From Rhizobium lentis (GTDB lineage: Bacteria > Pseudomonadota > Alphaproteobacteria > Rhizobiales > Rhizobiaceae): a stretch of DNA of 64,000 bases. The notes below the pieces were generated by a model. It did not search any database, was not told where the DNA came from, and was given only the letters and a program-made list of their open reading frames with translations. Each line of letters starts with the position of its first letter. Position 1 is the first letter of the stretch. Of the stretch, positions 44,559-52,453 are shown one piece after another. The translations under genes and the position numbers were made by a program. The DNA lies in contig NZ_JACHBD010000010.1 of NCBI RefSeq assembly GCF_014200175.1, positions 186,001 to 250,000 on the forward strand. The letters run 5' to 3'.

Positions 44559-44588
44559 AATGGCCGCCTTCGGGTGAAGACGGCCATT
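44559..44588 (-). terminator. Strong hairpin after bioY, probable terminator
   Basis: AATGGCCG-C-CTTC-GGGT-GAAG-A-CGGCCATT: an 8-bp stem, a 1x1 bulge and a further 4-bp stem closed by a 4-base loop, 25 bases after the bioY stop. On the minus strand it is followed by TTTGCGTTTG, a weak T tract. Confidence 0.65.
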
Positions 44589-44612
44589 GCATGTATTTGC
44601 GATCGTGGTGCC

Positions 44613-45179
44613 TTAGGCGCGCGCCGGCAGCAGGGGGTAGCCGACCATGACGGCGCGGCCGAGCAGGGCTGCGACGAAAGCCTTGATGACGTCGCCCGGG
44701 ATGAAGGCCATCGAGCCGACGAAGGCTTTGGTGAAGCCGAGGCCGGCGACGGTCGCGAGATAGGCAATGCCGAAGGCGTAGAGCACGACGATGCCGCCGG
44801 CCATGGCGGCGAGGAAGAAGCTGACCGTCTGCACCAGGCCGGATTGCCCGTGGTTGACCAGGCGCTCGCTGAGATATCCGGTGACGAAGGCGCCGAAGAT
44901 CCAGCCGACGAGGAAGCCGGCCGTCGGCGAGGCGAAGATGGCAAGGCCGCCGCGGCCGCCGGAAAGCACCGGCAGGCCGATGGCGACGAGCAGCAGCACG
45001 ATCAGCACGGAAATCGCGCCGCGCCGGGCGCCGAGCACGACACCGGCCATCATGACGCCGAGCGATTGGGCAGTGATCGGCACCGGAATGAAGCCGAGCG
45101 AGATCGGCGGCAGCAGGCCGAGCGCCACGATGATCGCGGCAAAGAGGGCGGTAAGGACGAGGTCGCGGGTGCTCATCAT
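44613..45179 (-). CDS. bioY: Biotin ECF transporter substrate-binding protein
   Basis: S-component of the energy-coupling-factor biotin importer, 188 residues, with six membrane segments. Conserved parts seen are VPITAQSLGVMMAGVVLGARRG (near 33-54), GLPVLSGGRGGLAIFASPTAGFLVGWI (near 68-94) and the C-terminal GDVIKAFVAALLGR. Start ATG 45179 with a second ATG at 45176, after GGAATCC. It follows bioN by 20 bases in the order bioM-bioN-bioY. A strong hairpin follows its stop. Confidence 0.94.
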   Translation of the reverse strand: MMSTRDLVLTALFAAIIVALGLLPPISLGFIPVPITAQSLGVMMAGVVLGARRGAISVLIVLLLVAIGLPVLSGGRGGLAIFASPTAGFLVGWIFGAFVTGYLSERLVNHGQSGLVQTVSFFLAAMAGGIVVLYAFGIAYLATVAGLGFTKAFVGSMAFIPGDVIKAFVAALLGRAVMVGYPLLPARA

Positions 45180-45199
45180 GGATTCCTGTTTATCAATCG

Positions 45200-45808
45200 T
45201 TAACTCACATGCCGCCGAATGCCGCGCGCGTCAATCGCCGCGGCGATATTATCCGCATCTCGGAGCGTCAGGATGATCAGCGGCGCAAGCAGGCTCGTCG
45301 GCCGGACCTTCAGCCCGCGGGCCCGGTGCGCCTCGCGGATCGCTTGATAACGCTCGACAATCTCCGGCACGAAGCGCAGCACCAGCCCAAGCGCCAGGCC
45401 GATATCGTCGGCCTGCACGAGGCCGGTGCGCTCGAGCGGGCGGGCAAGCGCCGTCACCTCGTCGATGAACTCCGTGATCGAAGTCGTCGCCGTCACGGTG
45501 GCGGCCAGCAGCATCAGCGCCGTAAGCCGCAACAATGGCACGAGCGCCTGCTGCCACGGATTGAAGATCAGGTTGAACAGCGCCACGACGGCGATCGTCA
45601 GGAAGACCGGCCGCAGCCGCCTGAGCGCCTCGCCGAGCGGCAGGCCGACCATGCGATAGACGACCGCCGTCATCAGCGCGGCGATCGAAAGCAGAACGAG
45701 GTTGTCGGTGATGAACAGCACGATGCCGAAGGTCGTCAGCGACAGGAGTTTCAGCCGCGGTGAAAGCCGGTGCATCACGCTGCTGCCTTCGACATAGAGC
45801 GACTGCAT
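45200..45808 (-). CDS. bioN: Biotin ECF transporter transmembrane (T) component
   Basis: EcfT-family membrane protein that couples the BioM ATPase to BioY; 202 residues with about four to five membrane segments. The coupling helix shows the Ala-Arg-Gly type signature as HRARGLKV (near 164-171), and IDARGIRRHV near the C-terminus is a second ARG motif. It starts with ATG 45808 overlapping the bioM stop by one base (TGATG), so expression is coupled. Confidence 0.93.
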   Translation of the reverse strand: MQSLYVEGSSVMHRLSPRLKLLSLTTFGIVLFITDNLVLLSIAALMTAVVYRMVGLPLGEALRRLRPVFLTIAVVALFNLIFNPWQQALVPLLRLTALMLLAATVTATTSITEFIDEVTALARPLERTGLVQADDIGLALGLVLRFVPEIVERYQAIREAHRARGLKVRPTSLLAPLIILTLRDADNIAAAIDARGIRRHVS

Positions 45809-46482
45809 CAGGCGGCGATCTCCCTGTAGCGGGCGATCGACTCGCTCGCCGGCGCGTCGGCGGCAAGCCGCCCCTCATGAAACAAGAGCACCCGCTCGAA
45901 CCCGGCGATCAATTCGAGATCATGGGTGATGACGATGGCGCTTTCCGGCAGCCCGGCGATGATGCTCTCGACCAGCGCCCGGTTTTTGAGGTCGAGCTGG
46001 TTGGTCGGCTCATCGAGGATGAGGATGCCCGGCCCCGTCGCCAGCACCGAGCAGAGCGCCGCCACCTGCAACTCGCCGCCGGAAAGCTCGTGCGCCCGGC
46101 GATCGGCGAGTGCCTCGGCGCCGAAGCGGGCGAGCACCCCCTCGACCTTGGCCTCGATCTCCGCCTTGCTGAAGCCGCGCCGCTTCAGCCCGAAGGCAAT
46201 GTCGTCCCTGACGATCGGCAGGATGATCTGGTTCTGCGGCGACTGGAAGATGAAGCCGACATCGGCCGCCGCCGCCTTCTCATCGGCCGTGTCGCGGCCG
46301 TTGACGGTGACGCGGCCGACCGTCGGCTTGGTCAGCCCGTTGATCAGCCTAGCGAACGTGGTCTTGCCCGAGCCGTTGAGCCCGATGACGCCGATGCGTT
46401 TGCCGCTGATGCCGAGCGTCAGCGGTTCCAGCGCTACCCGCGTTCCGAAATTGACCCCGGCGCCTTCGAATTGTATGTCCAA
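45808..46482 (-). CDS. bioM: Biotin ECF transporter ATP-binding protein
   Basis: ABC ATPase of the biotin importer, 224 residues. Walker A is GLNGSGKTT (near 34-42), the Q-loop is FIFQSPQNQ, the signature is ELSGGELQVAALCS, and Walker B is GILILDEPTNQLDL, with switch His in VITHDLEL. First gene of bioM-bioN-bioY; ATG 46482. I looked upstream for the BioR-type TTATnnATAA box of rhizobial biotin genes and did not see one. Confidence 0.94.
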   Translation of the reverse strand: MDIQFEGAGVNFGTRVALEPLTLGISGKRIGVIGLNGSGKTTFARLINGLTKPTVGRVTVNGRDTADEKAAAADVGFIFQSPQNQIILPIVRDDIAFGLKRRGFSKAEIEAKVEGVLARFGAEALADRRAHELSGGELQVAALCSVLATGPGILILDEPTNQLDLKNRALVESIIAGLPESAIVITHDLELIAGFERVLLFHEGRLAADAPASESIARYREIAA

Positions 46483-46567
46483 ATCAGTCCCTCGTATCCT
46501 GTCCGTTTAAGACGCGATCAGGATCAATGTCGTGCGGGAAGCGTCACGGCACGAGATTGCCGACACC

Positions 46568-46707
46568 AGCCCCTCATCCGGCTGCCGCCACCTTCTCCCC
46601 GCTTGCGGGGCTCCGAAGGGACATGCCGCGACCTCTCCTTTCCCACTCGCTCTCGCAGGGCAGGTCCACTCGCCCCAGGCGGGGAGAGGGTTAGGGTGAG
46701 GGGCAGC
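46568..46707. repeat. RIME-like repeat, copy E
   Basis: Begins AGCCCCTCATCCGGCTGCCG and ends GGTTAGGGTGAGGGGCAGC; contains CTTCTCCCCGCTTGCGGGG. Fills most of the 333-base gap between the divergent bioM and glycosylase genes. Confidence 0.72.
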
Positions 46708-46815
46708 CACTGGCGCCAACCGGACAGCAATGCTTCTATACGGGGACATCGGCTTGATGAAGAGCAAATCGCGATATCGGGTGGCTAGGAAGATTTTCCG
46801 CGATATGATGGCCGC

Positions 46816-48006
46816 ATGACGAATCTGCTTTCCAATTCCGACGCCCGCCGGGTCTTTCTCGCCAAGCAGGGCCTCAGCGCTCCGCCGAACCGCGCCCTGA
46901 CCAAGCAGGGCCTGCTGCAGCTCATCCATGATCTCGGCTTCGTCCAGGTGGACAGCATCCAGACGGTAGAGCGAGCGCATCATCAGATCCTGTTTTCCCG
47001 CAACCAGACCTACAGGCGCGAACATCTGAAGGCACTGCTCGAGAAGGAACGAGCGCTGTTTGAGCACTGGACACACGATGCCTCCATTCTGCCCAGCGCC
47101 TTCTTCGTCTATTGGAAGCACAAGTTCCGCCATCAGGAAAAGGTCTTGGTCGAGCGCTGGCGCAAATGGCGCGGCGAGGGTTTCGAGGCGGCCTTCGAGG
47201 AGACCTATGAGCGTGTCCTTCGCGACGGCGCGATGCTGGCGCGCGACGTCAAGGCCGATGGCCACGTGTCCGGCGGCTGGTGGAACTGGCATCCCAACAA
47301 GACGGCGCTCGAATATTTCTGGCACACCGGCAAATTGGCCATCGCCGGCCGCTCGAACTTCCAGAAGATCTATGATCTGACGGAGCGGGTCATTCCGGCG
47401 GAATTCCGCGAGCCGGAGGTCAACCGCGAAGACTTCGTCGACTGGGCCTGCCGTAGCGCGCTCACCCGCCTCGGTTTTGCCACGCATGGGGAGATCGCCG
47501 CCTTCTGGAACCTCGTTTCGCCTGACGAGGCCAAGGCCTGGGTGTCAGCCCATCGCGACGAACTGACCGAAGTGCTGATCGAGCCGGCGACCGGCGACAG
47601 GGCGCGCGCCTCCTGGGCCTTTGCCGATTTCTTCTCGACGCTCGACAGCCATCCCGACGCACCGCCGCGCATCCGCGTGCTCAGCCCCTTCGACCCGATG
47701 ATCCGCGACCGCAACCGCACCGAACGGCTGTTCGGCTTCTTCTACCGCATCGAGGTCTTCGTGCCGGAAGCCAAGCGCGAATATGGCTATTACGTCTTCC
47801 CGCTGCTCGAAGGCGACAGGCTGATCGGCCGCATCGACATGAAGGCGGACCGGAAGAAATCGACGCTCGATGTCAGGCGGCTCTGGCTGGAACCGGGCGT
47901 CAAGCCGTCGGCAGGAAGGCTGGAAAAGCTGGAAGCGGAACTGGAGCGGGTGGCGCGGTTTGCCGGCGTGGAGAAGGTGGTGTTGCTCGAGGGGTGGAGG
48001 GGGTAG
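46816..48006 (+). CDS. YcaQ/AlkZ-like DNA glycosylase (winged-helix family)
   Basis: A 396-residue protein of the YcaQ/AlkZ (HTH_42) family, built of tandem winged helices. Relatives in E. coli and Streptomyces are DNA glycosylases that open interstrand crosslinks or remove bulky N-alkyl bases. The active-site region is FVQVDSIQTVERAHHQILFSR (near 42-62); the QVD tripeptide fits the YcaQ-like QxD class rather than the QxQ of AlkZ. The FDPMIRDRNRTERLFGFFYRIE part near 294-315 is also conserved. ATG 46816. Monocistronic. Activity on crosslinks is inferred from the family. Confidence 0.85.
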   Translation: MTNLLSNSDARRVFLAKQGLSAPPNRALTKQGLLQLIHDLGFVQVDSIQTVERAHHQILFSRNQTYRREHLKALLEKERALFEHWTHDASILPSAFFVYWKHKFRHQEKVLVERWRKWRGEGFEAAFEETYERVLRDGAMLARDVKADGHVSGGWWNWHPNKTALEYFWHTGKLAIAGRSNFQKIYDLTERVIPAEFREPEVNREDFVDWACRSALTRLGFATHGEIAAFWNLVSPDEAKAWVSAHRDELTEVLIEPATGDRARASWAFADFFSTLDSHPDAPPRIRVLSPFDPMIRDRNRTERLFGFFYRIEVFVPEAKREYGYYVFPLLEGDRLIGRIDMKADRKKSTLDVRRLWLEPGVKPSAGRLEKLEAELERVARFAGVEKVVLLEGWRG

Positions 48007-48130
48007 CGAATTATCCGCTGACGTTCCGCGCCCTCCAGGGAGACCGTAATAAGTGCGGGCCGAATGTAACACCAGCAGCGGTGCCTCTCTGTACGCCGAC
48101 GGCGAGTTTGGCAACAACGTCAACCACACT

Positions 48131-48227
48131 CTCCGTCATCCCAGGCCTTGAGCCTGGGATCCATGCCACGACTGCCGGTGGACGCGGTGTGGATGCTCGG
48201 CTCAAGGCCGAGCATGACGGAGAGCGG
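48131..48227. repeat. Second repeat family, copy 2
   Basis: CTCCGTCATCCCAGGCCTTGAGCCTGGGATCCA left arm, then GGATGCTCGGCTCAAGGCCGAGCATGACGGAG right arm. Same layout as 18900-18999. It occupies part of the 447-base gap 48007-48453, which holds no gene that I can see. Confidence 0.75.
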
Positions 48228-48292
48228 GGTGCACAGGAGGCACCCATTCACAGCGCAGATGCCGTGTCAGCCGCCATCCGCTAGAACAGGAT

Positions 48293-48319
48293 GATTTTAG
48301 GCCCGGTCGGCCTAAAATC
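48293..48319. repeat. Third repeat family, perfect stem-loop part
   Basis: GATTTTAGGCC-CGGTC-GGCCTAAAATC, an 11-bp perfect stem with a 5-base loop, followed by TGAATCC. A degenerate copy is at 23898-23936. Confidence 0.7.
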
Positions 48320-48345
48320 TGAATCCCGTTCTAAATTAAAGAGTT

Positions 48346-48396
48346 AGAGCATGATGTCGTCCGAAAACCGCCCACACTTTTTCGGCATAATACTCT
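48346..48396. repeat. Third repeat family, AGAGCATGATG palindrome
   Basis: AGAGCATGATGTCGTCCGAA and TTTTTCGGCATAATACTCT form an imperfect stem around CCGCCCACAC. This is a common rhizobial intergenic palindrome; remnants occur at 31854-31890 and around 61447-61462. Confidence 0.65.
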
Positions 48397-48453
48397 AGCG
48401 AAATCAGACAGTCAGTCACGGCTTGAATTGATCACGGTAAGGAAGGAGAGACC

Positions 48454-49557
48454 TCAGCAAATCTCCGTCTTGCTGATCTTGATGCCAAAACCTTCCAGGC
48501 CGACGTAGTGGCGCTCGCGGCTGGTGAGCAGCTTGATCGAGCTGACGCCGAGGTCTTTGAGGATCTGGGCGCCGAGGCCGATTTCCAGCCATTCGCTTTC
48601 GCGGCTCTGCGCCTCGGCATGGGCTTCGCGGCCCTGGTTGCGGGCCTTGCGCCCATTGTCGTAATGTCCGACGCCGACGGAGCCCTCGCGCAGATAGACG
48701 ATGATGCCGCGCCCTTCGGCGGCAATCTTCTCCATGTAGAAATCGACCGGGCTGTTCTTGCCGAAGAGATCTTCCGCGACACTCTCCGGATGCAGGCGCA
48801 CCGGGATGTCGACGCCGTCGCGGATGTCGCCGAAGACAACGGCGAGATGCTGCATCGGGTCCCAGGGCAGGGAATAGGTATGCGCCTTGGCCTTGCCGAA
48901 GGGCGTGTCGATGTCGAAGCTCGTGCCGTGCTCGACCAACGTTTCCTTGCGCTGGCGATAAGCGATGAGGTCGGCGACGGAGACGAGCTTCAGCCCGTGC
49001 TTTTCGGCGAATTCGACAACCTGCGGCCCGCGGGTGACGGTGCCGTCATCATTGACGAGTTCGGAGATGACGCCGATCGGCGGCAGGCCGGCAAGCTTGC
49101 AGAGATCGACGGCGGCTTCCGTATGGCCCGAGCGCATCAGCACGCCGCCTTCGCGCGAAACCAGCGGGAAGATATGGCCGGGCCGGACGAAATCGGCGGC
49201 CCCGACATTCGGATTGGCGAGGTTGCGCACCGTCAGCGTCCGGTCGTCGGCGGAAATGCCGGTCGTCGTGCCGTGCTTGAAATCGACGGAGACGGTAAAG
49301 GCGGTCGTATGGGCCGAGTCGTTTTCCGCCACCATGGCGTTGAGGTTGAGGCGCTTGGCCTCTTCCTTCGGCATCGGCGCACAGACGATGCCGGATGTGT
49401 GGCGCACGATGAAGGCCATCTTCTCCGGCGTGGTGTGGACGGCGGCGACGATCAGGTCGCCCTCGTTCTCGCGGTCATTGTCGTCCATGACGACGACGAT
49501 TTCGCCGGCCTCGAAGGCCCTGATGGCGTCGACGACGCGTTTCTGATCGTAAGACAT
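48454..49557 (-). CDS. ribB: 3,4-dihydroxy-2-butanone 4-phosphate synthase with degenerate GTP cyclohydrolase II domain
   Basis: Makes 3,4-dihydroxy-2-butanone 4-phosphate from ribulose 5-phosphate for riboflavin synthesis. Of 367 residues, 1-205 form RibB (DDNDRENEGDLIVAA near 24-38; the HTEAAVDL motif near 145). Residues 210-367 resemble GTP cyclohydrolase II, but the zinc-cysteine segment (GECLTGD...LRCDC in E. coli RibA) is replaced by LHPESVAEDLFGKNSPVDF with no Cys, and the RQEGRGIGL motif is REGSVGVG. The second half is thus unlikely to have cyclohydrolase activity. ATG 49557 follows aroC by eight bases, so the two form an operon. Confidence 0.9.
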   Translation of the reverse strand: MSYDQKRVVDAIRAFEAGEIVVVMDDNDRENEGDLIVAAVHTTPEKMAFIVRHTSGIVCAPMPKEEAKRLNLNAMVAENDSAHTTAFTVSVDFKHGTTTGISADDRTLTVRNLANPNVGAADFVRPGHIFPLVSREGGVLMRSGHTEAAVDLCKLAGLPPIGVISELVNDDGTVTRGPQVVEFAEKHGLKLVSVADLIAYRQRKETLVEHGTSFDIDTPFGKAKAHTYSLPWDPMQHLAVVFGDIRDGVDIPVRLHPESVAEDLFGKNSPVDFYMEKIAAEGRGIIVYLREGSVGVGHYDNGRKARNQGREAHAEAQSRESEWLEIGLGAQILKDLGVSSIKLLTSRERHYVGLEGFGIKISKTEIC

Positions 49558-49565
49558 GGACGCTC

Positions 49566-50663
49566 CTATTTCAGCCGGCCGGTCTGGCCGCGGTCGCGAA
49601 GATAATGATCTGCGACGGCGCAGGCGACCATCGCCTCGCCGATCGGCACGGCTCGGATGCCGACGCAGGGGTCGTGCCGGCCCTTGGTGCGGACATCGAC
49701 ATTCTTGCCTTCGGCATCGATCGACTGGCGTTCGGTCAGGATCGACGAGGTCGGCTTGACGGCGAAACGCGCCACAACCGGCTGCCCGGTCGAGATCCCG
49801 CCGAGAATACCGCCGGCATTGTTGGAAAGAAAGATCGGCGTGCCGTCATTGCCCATGCGCATCTCGTCGGCATTGTCTTCGCCCGATGTTTCGGCGGCGG
49901 CAAAGCCGTTGCCGATCTCGACACCCTTGACGGCGTTGATCGACATCAGCAGCGAGGCGATATCCTGGTCGAGCTTGGCATAGATCGGGGCGCCAAGGCC
50001 GGCGGGCACGCCCTCCGCGATCACTTCGACGACTGCGCCGATCGAGGAGCCGGCCTTGCGGATGCCGTCCAGATATTCCTCCCAGACCGGCACGATCGCC
50101 GCGTCCGGCGAGAAGAACGGGTTCTGCCCGACCTGCTCCCAATCCCAGTTGCGGCGGTCGATCTTGTGTTTGCCGATCTGCACCAAGGCCCCGCGCACGG
50201 TCACACCGGGAACGACGAGGCGGGCAATGCCGCCGGCCGCAACCCTGGCTGCGGTCTCGCGTGCCGAGGAACGGCCGCCGCCGCGGTAGTCACGGATGCC
50301 ATATTTGAGATCATAGGTATAATCGGCGTGGCCGGGGCGGTATTGCCGGGCGATCTCGCCATAATCCTTGGAACGCTGGTCGGTGTTTTCGATCAGCATC
50401 GAGATCGGCGTGCCTGTCGTCGTCATGGTCTCGCCGTCGACATCCAGCATGACGCCTGACAACACCTTCACCAGGTCGTCCTCGCGCCGCTGCGTGACGA
50501 AACGGGATTGTCCGGGCTTGCGCTTGTCGAGCCAGACCTGGAGATCGGCGAGCTTGAAACGCAGGCCAGGAGGGCAGCCGTCGACGACGCAGCCGAGCGC
50601 CGGACCATGGCTTTCGCCCCAGGTGGTTACGCGGAAGAGGTGACCGAATGTATTGTGCGACAT
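49566..50663 (-). CDS. aroC: Chorismate synthase
   Basis: Converts 5-enolpyruvylshikimate 3-phosphate to chorismate with reduced FMN, the last shikimate-pathway step. The 365-residue length is typical. Signature segments: GESHGPALGCVVDGCPPG (near 16-33, containing the conserved His), YRPGHADYTYDLKYGIRDYR, GGGRSSARETAARVAAG (near 127-143) and the late RHDPCVGIRAVPIGEAM. ATG 50663 (MSHNTFGHLFRV) is used. First gene of aroC-ribB. Confidence 0.96.
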   Translation of the reverse strand: MSHNTFGHLFRVTTWGESHGPALGCVVDGCPPGLRFKLADLQVWLDKRKPGQSRFVTQRREDDLVKVLSGVMLDVDGETMTTTGTPISMLIENTDQRSKDYGEIARQYRPGHADYTYDLKYGIRDYRGGGRSSARETAARVAAGGIARLVVPGVTVRGALVQIGKHKIDRRNWDWEQVGQNPFFSPDAAIVPVWEEYLDGIRKAGSSIGAVVEVIAEGVPAGLGAPIYAKLDQDIASLLMSINAVKGVEIGNGFAAAETSGEDNADEMRMGNDGTPIFLSNNAGGILGGISTGQPVVARFAVKPTSSILTERQSIDAEGKNVDVRTKGRHDPCVGIRAVPIGEAMVACAVADHYLRDRGQTGRLK

Positions 50664-51003
50664 GTGTTCCCACGGGCGGCGCCAGGGCCGGTCGCCGCCG
50701 GCCGCGCCATTGCTTGAAAAGGCGCGTCACTCATAGGCCAAAAAGCCGCCGAGGCAAAAGCCTTTCTTTGCGCGAAACCGGCAGCTGCGGAAATCCTGTT
50801 TCCGGGCTCGGGAAAGGGTAGCCGCCACGACGGCGGAGGTAGACGCCGCGGGAGGCGCCATGATTAACGCGGCATCTTGATTATATTTAAAATCCTATTC
50901 ATCAATTGGGCGGGAAAAGCCATTCTTACGGGCAATTTTCGCCATATTCAGGAGCTTATCTGTGGCCAGTGTTCTCGTGCAGCGTTTCAAAAGGATTGTT
51001 GCC
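50664..51003. other. Intergenic region without a clear gene
   Basis: About 340 bases of divergent promoter DNA between aroC and the DUF1344 gene. The right half is AT-rich (around 50875-50905). An in-frame GTG at 50962 with an AGGAG box could extend the DUF1344 frame; otherwise nothing was recognised. Confidence 0.5.
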
Positions 51004-51264
51004 ATGCGTTTCGTCGTCGCCACGCTTTTGGCCACAGCAAGTTTCCTGTCGCCGATGAGCGGCTTTGCCGAGAGCGCCGACGTCGAGGCGACGATCAAGA
51101 AGGTCGACACGGCCAATCTCGTGCTGACGCTTGACGATGGCAAGACCTATCAGGCGCCGGAGGAATTCAATTTCGACGGCCTCGAAGCCGGCGTCAAAGT
51201 GATCGTCTTCTACACCGAAGTCGACGGCAAGCGCGTCATCAACGATCTCGATATCGTCAAGTAA
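51004..51264 (+). CDS. DUF1344 family exported protein
   Basis: An 86-residue exported protein of the DUF1344 family, function unknown. A Sec signal peptide (MRFVVATLLATASFLSPMSGFA) is followed by a small beta domain (DVEATIKKVDTANLVLTLDD, AGVKVIVFYTEVDGKRVIND). ATG 51004 has AAGGA eight bases upstream; GTG 50962 also has a good AGGAG box and would add 14 residues with a longer basic start. I prefer 51004 because it gives a normal signal peptide. Monocistronic; a palindrome follows its stop. Confidence 0.75.
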   Translation: MRFVVATLLATASFLSPMSGFAESADVEATIKKVDTANLVLTLDDGKTYQAPEEFNFDGLEAGVKVIVFYTEVDGKRVINDLDIVK

Positions 51265-51270
51265 GCGACC

Positions 51271-51290
51271 ATACGCCGAGATCGGCGTAT
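51271..51290. terminator. Palindrome after the DUF1344 gene
   Basis: ATACGCCGAGATCGGCGTAT is a 20-base palindrome (9-bp arms, GA centre), six bases after the stop codon. It may end transcription or be an operator for the decayed toxin-antitoxin locus downstream; no T run follows. Confidence 0.45.
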
Positions 51291-51384
51291 AACATTCACT
51301 TTCATTCAGTTACATATGTACACTATGACGCGGCGATGGATGCCAGCCGTGGGGAACACTCGTGTCCGTTATGGAGAATGGTCT

Positions 51385-51610
51385 ATGAAGCGCGCCTCGA
51401 TCATAGTGCGCGCGGATTGAGATGAAGAGGCAGGCGTTTGGGTTGCCAGCAGCAATGATATCGAGGGGCTGGCCGTCGAGGCTGATACGCTCGAAGCACT
51501 CAAGCCGAAGGTTGTCGCAGCGATCACCGATCTTTTCGAATTGAACGGCTTCACCTCGAGCCCGCCGGAAATCCCCGTTCATATCAGCCGAACAGCGTTC
51601 GCATTCCTAA
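51385..51610 (+). pseudogene. Inactivated HicB/DUF1902-type antitoxin gene
   Basis: Starts with ATG 51385 (MKRASIIVRAD) and meets TGA at 51418. The same frame continues DEEAGVWVASSNDIEGLAVE and on to PPEIPVHIS, a DUF1902/HicB-like antitoxin sequence. A +1 shift near 51588 would give the usual end EQRSHS and stop TAA at 51608-51610. So the gene has one nonsense codon, where relatives have Trp, and probably one indel. It sits 17 bases before a hicA-like pseudogene. Confidence 0.75.
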
Positions 51611-51627
51611 TCCAACTTACTGAGCGC

Positions 51628-51822
51628 ATGGCCGGCTATCTCCGCAAACTTAAGGAGTTGCCGTTGAAAGGTGGCTGCGAATACGTGCGACCGGGGAAGG
51701 GCGATCAAGAAATCTGGTAGAGCCCGATTTCCAACCGCCACTTCACCGTCGATCATGGCGTAAAATCTCGCCCTACAGCCAATGAAACGCTGAAACAGGC
51801 CGGATTTCCGAAGGCATTCTGA
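51628..51822 (+). pseudogene. Inactivated HicA-type toxin gene
   Basis: Reads from ATG 51628 (MAGYLRKLKELPLKGGCEYV) through RPGKGDQEIW to a TAG at 51718-51720, then continues in frame SPISNRHFTVDHGVKSRPTA to FPKAF and TGA at 51820-51822. The pattern GKGDxEIW-x-SP, FTVDH, HicA-type double-stranded RNA-binding fold and C-terminal LKQAGFPKAF identify a HicA mRNA interferase. One stop codon interrupts it, probably in place of Tyr. The catalytic His region lies after the stop. Confidence 0.78.
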
Positions 51823-51842
51823 TCGAGACGTAGTAACGACGC

Positions 51843-52433
51843 CTACAGCCAGACGATCGTCCGCTCCTTGGTGTCGATCCTGACGATCTGGTCCTGCGGG
51901 ATCCCGCCTTCCGCCGCGCTGCTTTTCGGCAGGTCGGCGACCATCTGGAAAAGCGTGCGGATGACGCCGCCATGGGTGACGCAGACGGTCGGGCGATCGA
52001 CGGAGCGCAACCATGAGCCGGTGCGCCAGGAGAGGATCTCATAGCTTTCCGCGTCGTCGCCGGGTGGGATGAAATCCCATTTCGAGGCATTGCGTTCCGC
52101 CACCCGCTCGCGCTGCGTCGCCTTCAACTCCTTGAGCGTCGAGCCCTCCCAATCGCCGAAGGAAATCTCCACCAGCCTCGGATCGGTGCGATAGGCAAGC
52201 GGCGGCAGCCCCATGGCGGCGCGCATGATTTCCATGGTCGCGCGCGTGCGCCCGAGCGGGCTGGCGACAAAATCGAATTCGCCCACCGTTTCGCCAAGAA
52301 TTTCCGCCAGCGCAATGCCGTTCCGCCGGGCCTGTTCCAGGCCGATGGCGTTCATCGGAATGTCCTTCTGGCCCTGCAGGCGGCGCTCGGCGTTCCAGTC
52401 CGTCTGACCGTGTCTGATCACATAGATAAGCAC
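51843..52433 (-). CDS. Histidine phosphatase family protein (GpmB-like)
   Basis: A 196-residue phosphoglycerate-mutase-like phosphatase. The motif VIRHGQTDWNAERRLQGQKD near the N-terminus carries the phospho-His, with FGDWEG near 94 and a second His in CVTHGGVIRTLFQ near 151. It is closer to GpmB/CobC-like phosphatases than to glycolytic mutase. ATG 52433 lies 20 bases after the fabI stop, so it probably belongs to the dnaJ-fabI-phosphatase run. Substrate not known. Confidence 0.85.
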   Translation of the reverse strand: MLIYVIRHGQTDWNAERRLQGQKDIPMNAIGLEQARRNGIALAEILGETVGEFDFVASPLGRTRATMEIMRAAMGLPPLAYRTDPRLVEISFGDWEGSTLKELKATQRERVAERNASKWDFIPPGDDAESYEILSWRTGSWLRSVDRPTVCVTHGGVIRTLFQMVADLPKSSAAEGGIPQDQIVRIDTKERTIVWL

Positions 52434-52453
52434 GGTCCAGACTCCGGAGGCAT

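Noticed and set aside
46483..46567. BioR operator upstream of bioM
   Set aside because: No TTATnnATAA-type sequence was found in the stretch before bioM.
51418..51420. TGA in the antitoxin as a selenocysteine or readthrough codon
   Set aside because: The toxin also has an internal TAG and the antitoxin a probable indel; decay is simpler.
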